Source: G051132615 sp051132615
GTDB lineage: Bacteria; Pseudomonadota; Gammaproteobacteria; Burkholderiales; Neisseriaceae
Length of the DNA: 64,000 nucleotides
Direction of reading: 5' to 3'
Assembly: GCF_051132615.1 (NCBI RefSeq)
Contig: NZ_CP152375.1
Location: forward strand, 2,046,001-2,110,000
Made by a program: the position numbers and the translations under genes. This document shows, piece by piece, positions 1 to 8,552 of this stretch. Numbering within the stretch: position 1 is the stretch's first letter; each line of letters starts with the position of its first letter. A model generated the notes under the pieces. That model searched no databases. It had not been told where the DNA came from and worked only from the letters and a program-made list of their open reading frames with translations.

Positions 1-876
1 TGCCCTAATATCGGCACGGCGTACCAAAAGATCACTTGGCAAACCTTCTGGAATGGTATCTTTTAGGTTTTGCGCAAAGACACCTGCACCACGGGTAATT
101 TGATCATTGACCATTTGCTCAGGCGTTTGTCCAATTAATATAGCCAAGGCATGCTCTGTCTGCTCTTTAGAAAGCTTTAATCGGGGCACATCAGCTCGAG
201 CGGCAGCAGTTAAAGCGGTCATTTGATTGAGTGTCAAAGCAGAAATCAAACCGTGTTTAAATTGCTTTTGGTATAGCGCCAATGTTTCTTCACGACTGGC
301 CAATGTTTTTTCTGTTAAGGCCAGTTGCTCATCAACGGTTCTTAATTGAAAGTAGGTGTTGGCTACTTGTGCCGCAATAGACAATTGTAAAGCATCACGA
401 TTGTATTGGCTGGATAAGAATTGGGCTCTGGCTGCTTTATTTTGTGCGGCAAGTTTACCCCAAATATCAATCTCCCAGCTTAATTGAGCATAAGCGGTAC
501 GCACGTCCCCAATAATTGGGGTGCCAGGCGCGGTTGTTTCTTGGGATGTTCTTTGGCGGGTAAAATTACCCGCTCCATCAATACTTGGGAAAAGGGCACT
601 GCGTGCAATGCCAGCATTGGCTGCAGCTTCTTTAACCCTAGCTTGTGCCGCAACCAAATCTTGGTTATACCGTAAAGCATTGTCAATCATGTTGTCCAAA
701 ACAGGATCGCCAAAATTTTTCCACCATTGTTGATTGATGGTTTGAGAGGCATCACTGTTAGAGGCTTGATTGGCTTTAAAGCTCTCAGGTAGTTGTGTTT
801 CAGGGCGTTCGTATGTAGGCAATAACGCGCAACCATTTAATGCCAGAACGATACTTATGCATAAAATTTTCTTCAT
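1..876 (-). CDS. RND efflux outer-membrane factor (OprM/NodT family lipoprotein), partial
   Basis: Outer-membrane channel of a tripartite drug-efflux pump. The first 292 residues are visible; the C-terminus lies beyond the left window edge. The ATG at 874-876 directly abuts the TAA of the upstream RND gene, so the two are translationally coupled. The N-terminus is a lipoprotein signal with an LNGC lipobox, followed by LLPTYERPETQLP, typical of OprM/MtrE/NodT channels. The reading continues with WWKNFGDPVLDNMI, WEIDIWGKL and a stretch ending in VRRADIR, all family landmarks. It is predicted to form the trimeric TolC-like barrel and periplasmic tunnel that docks to the adaptor encoded two genes upstream. 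The family call is firm; the exact orthologue (MtrE, OprM or other) cannot be fixed from this fragment. Confidence 0.9.
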   Translation of the reverse strand, partial: MKKILCISIVLALNGCALLPTYERPETQLPESFKANQASNSDASQTINQQWWKNFGDPVLDNMIDNALRYNQDLVAAQARVKEAAANAGIARSALFPSIDGAGNFTRQRTSQETTAPGTPIIGDVRTAYAQLSWEIDIWGKLAAQNKAARAQFLSSQYNRDALQLSIAAQVANTYFQLRTVDEQLALTEKTLASREETLALYQKQFKHGLISALTLNQMTALTAAARADVPRLKLSKEQTEHALAILIGQTPEQMVNDQITRGAGVFAQNLKDTIPEGLPSDLLVRRADIRA

Positions 877-3800
877 TTATTTGTCTCTCTCTTCGTCCGA
901 CGATGTTTCTTGATTGTTCACATCTGTTGGATGGTTTTCACTTTCAGTATCGACAGCTGCCAGTGTACCACTTTCTGGTACAGGATTTTCATCCCTTTGC
1001 GTTGGCTGCTGTTCGTCATGAGATTTTCTTTTACCACTTATTTTCATGATCAATACAAAGAAAGTTGGAATGAACAATATCGCAATAAATGTTGCTGCGG
1101 CCATCCCACCAATCACACTGACCCCCAATGAGTGGCGACTATTGGCACCCGCACCAGTACTTAAGGCAAGTGGTACGACACCCATCACAAACGCCATAGA
1201 AGTCATGATAATAGGGCGGAAGCGTAAGTGTGCAGCATCGGCAGCAGCAGAGATAATATCTTCTCCTTCCTGCATTTTTTGGACTGCAAATTCCACAATC
1301 AAAATGGCGTTTTTCGCTGCTAAGCCAATTAATGTCACCAAGGCCACTTGGAAGTACACATCATTAGCCAAACCGCTATAACTTGGAACATATGCCGATA
1401 GGAAACGGACAATCAATACGGCTAAAGCAGCACCAAATACAGCAAATGGTACGGCCAAAATAACCGCTAGTGGTAAGCTCCATCTTTCATATTGAGCGGC
1501 AAGAATCAAGAAAACCATCAACAAGCCAAAAGCAAGCACAACAGCAGATGAACCTGTACTTGATTTTTCCTGATAGGCACTACCAGACCATGCTAATGAA
1601 TAACCCTCTGGCAATACTTCTTTGGCAACCGCTTCCATTTCGGCAATGGCTTCACCAGAACTGCCACCTTCTGGTGGGCTGGCAATTACTTTACCCGCAG
1701 GGAAAATATTAAATCGGCTCATGATTTCAGGGCCAACTGTTTGTTCTACGGTAACCAATGTAGTTAACGGAATCATTTCGTTGTTCATTGAACGAACATA
1801 AATATTGCTTAAGTCAGAGATACGTTGTCTATATGGTGCATCTGCTTGCATTTGTACTTTATAAGTACGGCCAAATTTATTAAAGTCATTGACATAAGTA
1901 GCACCAAACATGCTTTGCATCGTTGTGAAGACATCATTAATGGTCACACCCATAGCTTTAGCTTTTTCTCTGTCTAATGTGATGTTGATTTGCGGTACAT
2001 TAGTAGAGTAGGTTGTTTGCACACCTTTAACAATATCTCTTTTTTGTAGTTCAGCAACATATGTTTGAATCACATTACCCAATTCATCAGCAGAAGCACC
2101 ACCTTTGTTTTGAATAAATGCTTCCACACCACCTGTATTGGACATACCAGAAATTGGCGGCAAGTCAATCACCAGATAAAAGGCGTTTCTCAAACCCATG
2201 GCTTTACCAGACAGGTATTTGTTGACACTGAAAGATGAATTGTCATAGCCTTTACGCTCATCCCAAGGTTTTAGGGTAATAAAGGCAATACCTGAACTGC
2301 TTTTTGGTGCAGAGGACAAAATATCAAAACCAGCAATACCAAAGAAATCTTGAACATTAGGGTTTGTTTTTGCTAATTTGTGGAATTCCTCGACTGCTTC
2401 AGCTGATCTTTGTACATGGGCTGCATCAGGTAGGAAAATGGCACTCATCAATACCCCTTGGTCTTCGTTAGGTGCTAAAGAAGAAGGTAGGGCTTGGAAA
2501 AGCTGTAAAGCAGCAAAGATTGTCACAAATAATATGGCAATACTGAGCATACTTCTTTTGATAAAGAAGCGTACAGCATTACTATAGCGATGAGTTGTGC
2601 GCTCGAATGCATCATTAAACCAGTTAAAGAAACGGGTTTTGTAATGTGCAAATAAGGCCACAATTTTAAATTTATGTGGGCGAGCTTCCCTTTGGTGTAA
2701 TTCTTCTTCTTTAAGCAGTAAGGCACAAAGAGCAGGGGTCAATGTTAATGCCACGATACCCGAAATGGTGACAGAAATGGCAATGGTAATGGCAAACTGT
2801 TTGTACATTTCACCCGCAATACCGCCTACGAATGCTACAGGAATAAATACTGAGCACAATACCAATACAATTGCGACCAATGCACCTGCTACTTCACGCA
2901 TCGCTTGGAATGATGCTTCACGTGGCGATTTATGTTCGGTTGTCATAATACGCTCAACGTTTTCCAATACCACAATTGCATCATCCACCACAATACCAAT
3001 GGCCAGTACCAGACCAAATAAGGTTAAGGTGTTAATGGTAAAGCCTAAAGCATACATTCCTGCAAAAGTACCAATAACCGATACAGGTACGGCAATACAC
3101 GGAATAATGGTTGCACGCCAGTTTTGTAAGAACAGATAAACCACTAAAAACACCAAGATCATTGCTTCTACTAATGTTTGAACAACTTCATCAATAGAAA
3201 CTTGAACGAATTTGGTGGTGTCATACGCAACCGCATAGTCAACCCCTGAAGGGAAGTCTTGTTTCAAGCGTTCTAATGCAGCGTCCACGCCCTTTGCTGT
3301 GGCTAATTGATTTGCACCTTGAGCCAGATAAATACCAATAGCAGCAGAAGGTTTGCCATTAAATGTTGAAATAACATCATAGTTGTATGCGCCAAGTTCG
3401 ACACGAGCAATGTCCTTAATGCGAACGGATGAACCATCAGGGTTTGAACGGACAATAATATTTTCAAATTCTTCAGGTTCTGTTAAACGGCCTTGAGTGG
3501 TTACGGTATAGGTAAAATCCAGTTTTTCCGAGCTAGGTGTAGCGCCAATTTTACCAGCAGCAAATTGAACGTTTTGTTCATTTAAGGCAGCAGCAACATC
3601 AATTGGGGTGATTTTTTGTTGAGTCATTTTATCTGGGCGCAACCAAATACGCATAGAATAAGACTCATCCCCAAAACCTGAAGCGTCTCCCACACCTTCA
3701 ATACGTTTGATTTCATCAACAATATTTAAAGAAGCATAGTTACTTAAAAACAGTGCATCACGGGAATTGTCCGGTGAGTAAATACTCAATACTTGTAAGA

Positions 3801-4209
3801 AGTTATTTGAGCGTTTGGCTACGGTCACCCCCAAGCGACGCACTTGTTCTGGTAATGAAGAAGTGACTTGTTGTACGCGGTTATTTACGTTAATGGTTGC
3901 TTGATCAGGGTCTGTACCAATTTTGAAGGTGACACTGATTGACATACTCCCATTGGAAGAGCTAGATGACTGGATGTATAACATGTCATCTACACCATTA
4001 ATAGCCTGCTCTAAAGGCGCTGCCACTGTATTAGCAATAACCTCAGATGAAGCGCCTGGATAACTGGCTGATACTGAAACAACTGGGGGCACAACATCGG
4101 GGAACTGCTCAATCGGGAGCGCTTTCATTGCAGCTAAACCTGCAATGACAATAATAATAGACAGCACCGTAGAAAAGATCGGCCGTCTGATGAAAAAAGC
4201 TGAAAACAT
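877..4209 (-). CDS. RND (HAE-1 family) multidrug efflux pump, inner-membrane subunit
   Basis: Proton-driven inner-membrane transporter of the AcrB/MexF type that captures drugs in the periplasm and passes them to the outer-membrane channel. The N-terminus FFIRRPIFSTVLSIIIV is the classic first membrane segment. The proton-relay aspartates are D409 and D410 in VVDDAIVVLENVER, and the paired lysine is K966 in AAKNAILIVEF. The two halves each carry six membrane segments and a large periplasmic domain. At 1110 residues it is longer than most relatives (about 1040-1070) because a polar, acidic tail of roughly 50 residues follows the last membrane segment. It lies 13 bp after the adaptor gene and abuts the channel gene, giving one operon. 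N-terminal sequence looks closer to MexF/AcrB-type pumps than to gonococcal MtrD as I remember it. Confidence 0.95.
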   Translation of the reverse strand: MFSAFFIRRPIFSTVLSIIIVIAGLAAMKALPIEQFPDVVPPVVSVSASYPGASSEVIANTVAAPLEQAINGVDDMLYIQSSSSSNGSMSISVTFKIGTDPDQATINVNNRVQQVTSSLPEQVRRLGVTVAKRSNNFLQVLSIYSPDNSRDALFLSNYASLNIVDEIKRIEGVGDASGFGDESYSMRIWLRPDKMTQQKITPIDVAAALNEQNVQFAAGKIGATPSSEKLDFTYTVTTQGRLTEPEEFENIIVRSNPDGSSVRIKDIARVELGAYNYDVISTFNGKPSAAIGIYLAQGANQLATAKGVDAALERLKQDFPSGVDYAVAYDTTKFVQVSIDEVVQTLVEAMILVFLVVYLFLQNWRATIIPCIAVPVSVIGTFAGMYALGFTINTLTLFGLVLAIGIVVDDAIVVLENVERIMTTEHKSPREASFQAMREVAGALVAIVLVLCSVFIPVAFVGGIAGEMYKQFAITIAISVTISGIVALTLTPALCALLLKEEELHQREARPHKFKIVALFAHYKTRFFNWFNDAFERTTHRYSNAVRFFIKRSMLSIAILFVTIFAALQLFQALPSSLAPNEDQGVLMSAIFLPDAAHVQRSAEAVEEFHKLAKTNPNVQDFFGIAGFDILSSAPKSSSGIAFITLKPWDERKGYDNSSFSVNKYLSGKAMGLRNAFYLVIDLPPISGMSNTGGVEAFIQNKGGASADELGNVIQTYVAELQKRDIVKGVQTTYSTNVPQINITLDREKAKAMGVTINDVFTTMQSMFGATYVNDFNKFGRTYKVQMQADAPYRQRISDLSNIYVRSMNNEMIPLTTLVTVEQTVGPEIMSRFNIFPAGKVIASPPEGGSSGEAIAEMEAVAKEVLPEGYSLAWSGSAYQEKSSTGSSAVVLAFGLLMVFLILAAQYERWSLPLAVILAVPFAVFGAALAVLIVRFLSAYVPSYSGLANDVYFQVALVTLIGLAAKNAILIVEFAVQKMQEGEDIISAAADAAHLRFRPIIMTSMAFVMGVVPLALSTGAGANSRHSLGVSVIGGMAAATFIAILFIPTFFVLIMKISGKRKSHDEQQPTQRDENPVPESGTLAAVDTESENHPTDVNNQETSSDEERDK

Positions 4210-4222
4210 GGTTTATAAGCTC

Positions 4223-5398
4223 CTATTTTTTCTCTGATGTCTGGTGAACAGGTGCTTTATTGGCATTTTGATTGGGTTGGTTATCTAATAGGGCGCCTGG
4301 GCGAACTTTAACCAGATTATCAATCACTACCTTGTCTCCAGCTGTTAAACCAGATTCAACAATAACATTGTTACCAGATTCCTGACCAAGTGTTACAGGT
4401 CGAATTTCTGCTTTGTTGTCTTTACCTTGTACCCAAACGGTTTTTCCTTGTTGAGAACTCAGAACTGCACTTTGAGGAATGGCAATGACATTAGGGCGTT
4501 CCGCACCTTCTAAAATAACCCGTACAAATTGACCTGGAAGCAGATCTTTGCTTGGATTATTAAAAATGGCACGCATTTTGATGCTGCCTGTACTTGGGTC
4601 AACCATACTGTCAGTAAAATCTACTTGCCCTTTTTCGCTGTATATGGTGCCATCGCCTAAGCGCAGGGCAACTTCAAAAGTGTTTTGATCTTTACCCATT
4701 TTTAGCGTCTTGGCCGCAAGCATTTGTTTGATTTTTGTCGACTCACTTTCAGACATACTAAAATTGACATACATCGGTTCAAGTTGTGATATTTTGGTCA
4801 GTAAACTGGCTTCTGCCGATGTGGCAATTAAACTGCCCTCAGAAACACTTTCTTTACTGGTGACACCAGAAATAGGTGCAGTCACTTTGGTATAACCTAA
4901 GTTAATTTGTGCTTGATCTAAACTTGCCTTGCTGGCGGCAACATTGGCTTTTGCTGATTGCATGGCAGCTGCTGCATCATCAAGGTTCTTTTTAGATACG
5001 GCATTTTCTTTTGCTAAAGGTGCAATACGGTTAAAGTCTTGGGTCGCTTGGACTAAGTTCGCTTGACTTAATGCCAGTGCCGCACGTGCTTGGTCTACGA
5101 CAGCTTGATAAGGTGCTGGGTCAATTTGAAATAATACTGCACCCGCTTGTACGGGTTGGCCTTCATCATAATAACGTTTTTGTAAGATCCCACCTACACG
5201 AGCACGAACTTCAACTTCTTTATAACCAGCAGTTTGACCAACATATTCAAAAGAAACAGGGATATTTTCAGGTTTAATTTGTAACAAGGTGACTGGTAAT
5301 GCTTGTGGTTGTTGTGTTGCTCCTTCTTTACATGAGGTCAGTGCTAATGCCAGTACTAAAGCACTTAAGCCAGTTTTTATTAAAGGTGTGCTCATCAT
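4223..5398 (-). CDS. RND efflux periplasmic adaptor (membrane fusion) lipoprotein
   Basis: Periplasmic adaptor linking the RND pump to the outer-membrane channel. The first residues form a lipoprotein signal with lipobox LTSC, so the mature protein is probably lipid-anchored to the inner membrane. VRARVGGILQKRYYDEGQPV is the first half-lipoyl motif; an alanine-rich alpha-helical hairpin follows at about residues 90-170, then the second lipoyl half (KVTAPISGVTSKESVSEGS) and the beta-barrel region. The length, 391 residues, is normal. The first of two adjacent ATG codons is chosen because GGAG lies seven bases upstream. It is the first gene of the pump operon and directly follows the palindromic operator region at 5493-5512. 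Confidence 0.95.
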   Translation of the reverse strand: MMSTPLIKTGLSALVLALALTSCKEGATQQPQALPVTLLQIKPENIPVSFEYVGQTAGYKEVEVRARVGGILQKRYYDEGQPVQAGAVLFQIDPAPYQAVVDQARAALALSQANLVQATQDFNRIAPLAKENAVSKKNLDDAAAAMQSAKANVAASKASLDQAQINLGYTKVTAPISGVTSKESVSEGSLIATSAEASLLTKISQLEPMYVNFSMSESESTKIKQMLAAKTLKMGKDQNTFEVALRLGDGTIYSEKGQVDFTDSMVDPSTGSIKMRAIFNNPSKDLLPGQFVRVILEGAERPNVIAIPQSAVLSSQQGKTVWVQGKDNKAEIRPVTLGQESGNNVIVESGLTAGDKVVIDNLVKVRPGALLDNQPNQNANKAPVHQTSEKK

Positions 5399-5471
5399 TT
5401 TACGACTCCGTTTTTTTTTACAATAGTTTTTTCAATACTTAAATATTTTTCGGACAATATGTGGTCAATCC

Positions 5472-5500
5472 AGCATATTGTTAAAAACTGGTTTTGTAAC
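5472..5500 (-). promoter_or_regulatory. Candidate promoter of the RND pump operon
   Basis: On the minus strand GTTACA (5495-5500) and TATGCT (5472-5477) are separated by exactly 17 bases, each matching four of six consensus bases. The -35 element lies inside the 20-bp palindrome, which fits repression by occlusion. A second weaker candidate, TTGACC with a 17-base spacer to TATTTA, lies nearer the gene (5463-5468 and 5440-5445). Which one is used cannot be decided by eye. Confidence 0.45.
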
Positions 5501-5512
5501 GTACGTTACAAA
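5493..5512. promoter_or_regulatory. Perfect 20-bp palindrome, probable repressor operator of the pump operon
   Basis: TTTGTAACGTACGTTACAAA reads identically on both strands, with ten-base arms and no spacer. It lies 95 bp upstream of the adaptor start and overlaps a candidate -35 element. Palindromes of this size in front of RND operons are typical binding sites of TetR/AcrR-family repressors. No such regulator gene is adjacent in this window, so the binding protein must be encoded elsewhere. Confidence 0.7.
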
Positions 5513-5817
5513 TTTAAGGGCTCAATATAACAAAATTCCTTGTTGTTTTTCAAGTGAAGGATTTAGCCTGTTATAGAATAGGTAAAGCTAGACAAAAAAT
5601 AGTTATTCAAGTTTCAAGCCAAGGGCTAATTATATGATAAAAATAGTACCTTTATGTTTTTTATAGAAATAAAAATAACTATGGTTTGAATAAAATCTAT
5701 TTAAATTGACATGTTTAATGAAAGTTTATATAGAAAAAAGGATTTTTACGGAATTTCACACCCTATTTTTAATTGTGTAAATGATTGTTAAGGTGTGCAC
5801 TAAATCTAACACTTATT

Positions 5818-5845
5818 AAAAAAAGGGCTATTAAGCCCTTTTTTT
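5818..5845. terminator. Bidirectional intrinsic terminator after the DUF1090 gene
   Basis: Seven A, then GGGCT, a four-base loop ATTA, AGCCC and seven T. The A and T runs give a U-tract in either direction. It lies 26 bases beyond the end of the leftward DUF1090 gene, so it should end that transcript. Confidence 0.8.
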
Positions 5846-5871
5846 ATGATTTTTTATAAAAGAACAAAATA

Positions 5872-6246
5872 TTAAAGAGACGCTTTTGCTTCTGCTAAAT
5901 CACTTAATGCTTCTTGCAATTTTTTTTGTTTTTTTGCTATTTTTTTGCTGTCATTTTTAGCTTGTGCTGCTTTGAGTTCACGTTCCGCTTTAGCAACATC
6001 ATGCTCTTTTTCGGTGACTTTCTCTTGTCTTTTGGCTTGAAGCCCTTCATCAGTACAATAAGCTTTTACATCTGCAAGCGCTCTATTTAAACCTTGTAAA
6101 CGATAGGTATTGTTGTGCGCTTTTGCGTAACTGATTTCTGTTTCAATGGCTCTTTGTTTGTCTGCACAGGTTCGAGGCGCAGCCATTACGCTGGTGCTGA
6201 TCAGTGCGGTGCCCATAATAGATGCGGTGATAAGTTTTTTAATCAT
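5872..6246 (-). CDS. DUF1090 family periplasmic protein (YqjC-like)
   Basis: Small secreted protein of unknown molecular function, 124 residues. The first 22 residues form a Sec signal peptide ending at VMAAP. The mature part begins PRTCADKQRAIETEISYAKAHNN, a DUF1090 landmark shared with Escherichia coli YqjC, followed by a charged helical stretch rich in Lys, Glu and Ala (about residues 75-124) that should form a coiled coil. Two cysteines, in RTCADK and KAYCTDE, could form a disulfide in the periplasm. It is a single-gene unit with its own terminator downstream. The family assignment is from recognition of the N-terminal mature motif. Confidence 0.85.
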   Translation of the reverse strand: MIKKLITASIMGTALISTSVMAAPRTCADKQRAIETEISYAKAHNNTYRLQGLNRALADVKAYCTDEGLQAKRQEKVTEKEHDVAKAERELKAAQAKNDSKKIAKKQKKLQEALSDLAEAKASL

Positions 6247-6412
6247 TATTTGTATCCTATATTTAAACTTGAAGAGATTATAGCACTAATAAAAAATTTA
6301 AAAAGATGTTAATGTAAATACATGCAAGTAAGCATTAAAATGTATGTAAATTTTATAAAGAAATACGGTTTTAGTGCATTTTAGAGTAAATTGTAAGGTG
6401 TAACATGTAGAA

Positions 6413-6443
6413 AAAACCAACTTAAACGTGTAAGTTGGTTTTT
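6413..6443 (-). terminator. Intrinsic terminator downstream of leuB
   Basis: Twelve-base arms AAAACCAACTTA and TAAGTTGGTTTT enclose the loop AACGTG, with A and T runs on the two sides. It lies 21 bases past the leuB stop and closes the leucine operon. Confidence 0.8.
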
Positions 6444-6463
6444 GTAGGAGTATAAACGATAGG

Positions 6464-7534
6464 TTACAGAGCGTTGACTACTGCGTCTCCCATATTATTA
6501 CAACCGACTAGCTGGCAACCATCTTCATGAATATCTGGTGTGCGCAGTCCAGCTTGTAAGACTTTTTGTACGGCTGTTTCAATGCGTTTGGCTGCATCTT
6601 CCTGATGAAAGCTATAACGCAACATCATGGCTGCTGATAAAATAGTGGCCAAAGGGTTGGCTTTATCTTGTCCTGCAATATCTGGTGCGGAGCCGTGGCT
6701 TGGTTCATATAATCCTTTGCCTGTTTCGTTCAGAGAAGCAGAAGGTAACATGCCAATAGAACCAGTTAACATAGAGGCTTCATCAGATAAAATGTCACCA
6801 AAAATATTGCCTGTTGCAATCACATCAAACTGTTTTGGGGCACGTACCAGTTGCATGGCTGCGTTGTCTACGTACATATGGCTTAATTCAACATCGGGGT
6901 ATTCTTTACTGATTTGTGTAAAAATTTGGCGCCAAAGCTCAGTGGTTTCTAATACATTGGCTTTATCGACAGAACACACTTTTTTATGGCGTTTTTGTGC
7001 AATTTGAAAAGCAATATGAGCAATGCGTTTGATTTCACTTTCGCAATAGCGCATGGTATTGATGCCTTCTTGCTCACCTTTATCATTGGTTTGAATGCCT
7101 CGTGGCTCACCAAAATAAATATCACCAGTAAGCTCACGCACAATCATAATATCCAAACCCGCAACGATTTCTGGTTTTAAGGAGGAAGCATTGGCCAATT
7201 CAGGATATAAAATGGCGGGTCTTAAATTGGCAAAAAGGTTTAAATCTTTACGAATAGCAAGTAGACCTCTTTCAGGACGCAAGGGACGGTCTAGATTATC
7301 ATACTGTGGGCCACCTACGGCACCTAGTAGAACCGCATCAGCTTTACGGCAAATATTTTGCGTTGCCTCAGGGTAGGGAGAACCATATGCATCAAACCCT
7401 GCTCCACCTATTGGGGCATATTCAAATTGTAAATCAAGTCCTTCTTTTTTAAATACTTCCAGCACTTTTATTGCTTGTGTGGTAATTTCAGGACCAATAC
7501 CATCACCTGCTAAAACGGCAACGTTCATACTCAT
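6464..7534 (-). CDS. leuB: 3-isopropylmalate dehydrogenase
   Basis: Third step of leucine synthesis: NAD-dependent oxidation and decarboxylation of 3-isopropylmalate to 2-ketoisocaproate, in the cytoplasm as a dimer. The protein starts VAVLAGDGIGPEI, carries the substrate-binding region LRPERGLLAIRKDLNLFANLRP, and near residue 240 has the metal-binding signature region FDVIATGNIFGDILSDEASM. The tail contains EPSHGSAPDIAGQDKANP, the NAD-binding loop. The length, 356 residues, is normal. The start at 7534 has AGGAA upstream; a second ATG two codons inside is possible. It follows leuD after a 69-base gap holding a hairpin. Confidence 0.97.
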   Translation of the reverse strand: MSMNVAVLAGDGIGPEITTQAIKVLEVFKKEGLDLQFEYAPIGGAGFDAYGSPYPEATQNICRKADAVLLGAVGGPQYDNLDRPLRPERGLLAIRKDLNLFANLRPAILYPELANASSLKPEIVAGLDIMIVRELTGDIYFGEPRGIQTNDKGEQEGINTMRYCESEIKRIAHIAFQIAQKRHKKVCSVDKANVLETTELWRQIFTQISKEYPDVELSHMYVDNAAMQLVRAPKQFDVIATGNIFGDILSDEASMLTGSIGMLPSASLNETGKGLYEPSHGSAPDIAGQDKANPLATILSAAMMLRYSFHQEDAAKRIETAVQKVLQAGLRTPDIHEDGCQLVGCNNMGDAVVNAL

Positions 7535-7573
7535 GCATTTATTCCTTTATAATTTTGTACAAAATCTTACTAA

Positions 7574-7598
7574 AAAAGCTGCCAAGTCAGCAGCTTTT
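7574..7598 (-). terminator. Terminator-like hairpin between leuD and leuB
   Basis: Nine-base arms AAAAGCTGC and GCAGCTTTT around a seven-base loop. On the minus strand the second arm runs into a T-rich tract, so it has the form of an intrinsic terminator inside the leu operon, just after leuD. It may lower leuB transcription or protect the upstream message; it need not stop all polymerases. Confidence 0.55.
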
Positions 7599-7603
7599 AC
7601 CCT

Positions 7604-8242
7604 TTAATGAAATAACCAAGGTTGTTCTGCTTTATGTTTGGTTTCATACGCTTTAATGGCTTGAGTATGCGCTAAGGTTAAACCAATTTCATCTAGGCCA
7701 TTAAGCAAACAGTGTTTTCGGTGTTCTGTTATTTCAAATTGATACTGTTCATTAGAAGGTGTGCTGACTGTTTGTGAGGGCAGATCAATCGTCAAACAAT
7801 AGCCTTCCTGAGCAAAGGTTTGCTTAAAAAGCTCATTCACAACAGTTTGTGGTAAGACAATAGGCAACAAACCATTTTTAAAACAGTTATTAAAGAAAAT
7901 ATCGGCAAAGCTGGGGGCTATAACTGCACGAAAGCCATAATCATCGAGCGCCCATGGTGCATGTTCACGACTGGAGCCACAACCAAAATTTTGTTGTGTC
8001 AGTAAAATTTGTGCGCCTTGATATCTGGCTTGATTCAGTGGGAAATCTGGATTTAATGGACGCGATTGATGGTCCATCCCAGGTTCGCCATGGTCTAAAT
8101 AGCGCCATTCATCAAAGCAATTCACACCAAAGCCTGTACGCTTAATGGATTTTAGAAATTGTTTGGGAATAATGGCATCCGTGTCGACATTTGCTCGATC
8201 AAGTGGCGCAACCAAACCAGTTAAAGTGGTAAATGCTTTCAT
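7604..8242 (-). CDS. leuD: 3-isopropylmalate dehydratase small subunit
   Basis: Small subunit of isopropylmalate isomerase, which with LeuC converts 2-isopropylmalate to 3-isopropylmalate. Landmarks are TGLVAPLDRANVDTDAIIPK at the N-terminus, the catalytic loop FGCGSSREHAPWAL and the stretch FADIFFNNCFKNGLLPI. An upstream in-frame ATG exists at 8275, but the start at 8242 is chosen: AGGA lies just before it, the protein then begins MKAFTTLTG as in relatives, and the 212-residue length fits the family. It is separated from leuC by a small entericidin-like lipoprotein gene. Confidence 0.96.
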   Translation of the reverse strand: MKAFTTLTGLVAPLDRANVDTDAIIPKQFLKSIKRTGFGVNCFDEWRYLDHGEPGMDHQSRPLNPDFPLNQARYQGAQILLTQQNFGCGSSREHAPWALDDYGFRAVIAPSFADIFFNNCFKNGLLPIVLPQTVVNELFKQTFAQEGYCLTIDLPSQTVSTPSNEQYQFEITEHRKHCLLNGLDEIGLTLAHTQAIKAYETKHKAEQPWLFH

Positions 8243-8358
8243 TTTTTTCCTAAAACTAAAATTGGGCAATAACATATTGTTATTGCATTTAAATAAATTG
8301 TGGCTAAAAACAATTCAAATACTCATCTGAAGGTAAGTTGATCAGATAAGGTTATCGT

Positions 8359-8484
8359 TTATTTGCTTCCCACTCTTTCTATTGCTTGACCACCTTTTTG
8401 GATATCTTGCCCCACACCTTTTACTGTGTTGCAGCCAGTAAGCAATAATGTAAAACCACAAATCAGTATGAGTATTTTTTTCAT
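8359..8484 (-). CDS. Entericidin EcnA/B family lipoprotein
   Basis: Forty-one-residue lipoprotein. The start codon is preceded by AGGAGAGAACA, a strong ribosome binding site. The signal MKKILILICGFTLLLTGC ends in the lipobox LTGC, and the mature peptide begins NTVKGVGQDIQKGGQAIE, the characteristic entericidin sequence of a short amphipathic helix with glycine and glutamine. Entericidins are small cell-envelope lipoproteins; in E. coli the A and B forms were described as antidote and toxin. It lies between leuD and leuC in the same orientation, so it is co-transcribed with the leucine genes. Any role linked to leucine supply is not known. Confidence 0.85.
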   Translation of the reverse strand: MKKILILICGFTLLLTGCNTVKGVGQDIQKGGQAIERVGSK

Positions 8485-8552
8485 TGTTCTCTCCTAAATG
8501 TTTGACTCATGATCAATTTAGTTTGTAGCAAATTTAAATAAACTAAATCATT

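Larger units (their letters stand above)
5399..5871. other. Intergenic region between pump operon and DUF1090 gene
   Basis: This 473-base AT-rich gap contains the pump promoter and palindromic operator near 5440-5512 and a bidirectional terminator at 5818-5845. The remainder, about 5520-5810, shows no open reading frame with a convincing start, no RNA-gene signature and no clear repeat. Confidence 0.6.

Noticed and set aside
2765..3139. Open frame of 124 codons on the plus strand within the RND gene
   Set aside because: It is antisense to a conserved transporter gene and its composition is that of a shadow frame.
4182..4191. GCCGTCTGAT resembles the Neisseria DNA uptake sequence GCCGTCTGAA
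   Set aside because: It lies inside the conserved IRRPIF codons of the RND pump, the last base differs, and I saw no other copies. Likewise GGTTGCCTGA near 62284 occurs only by one terminator. No uptake-sequence dialect can be supported from this window.
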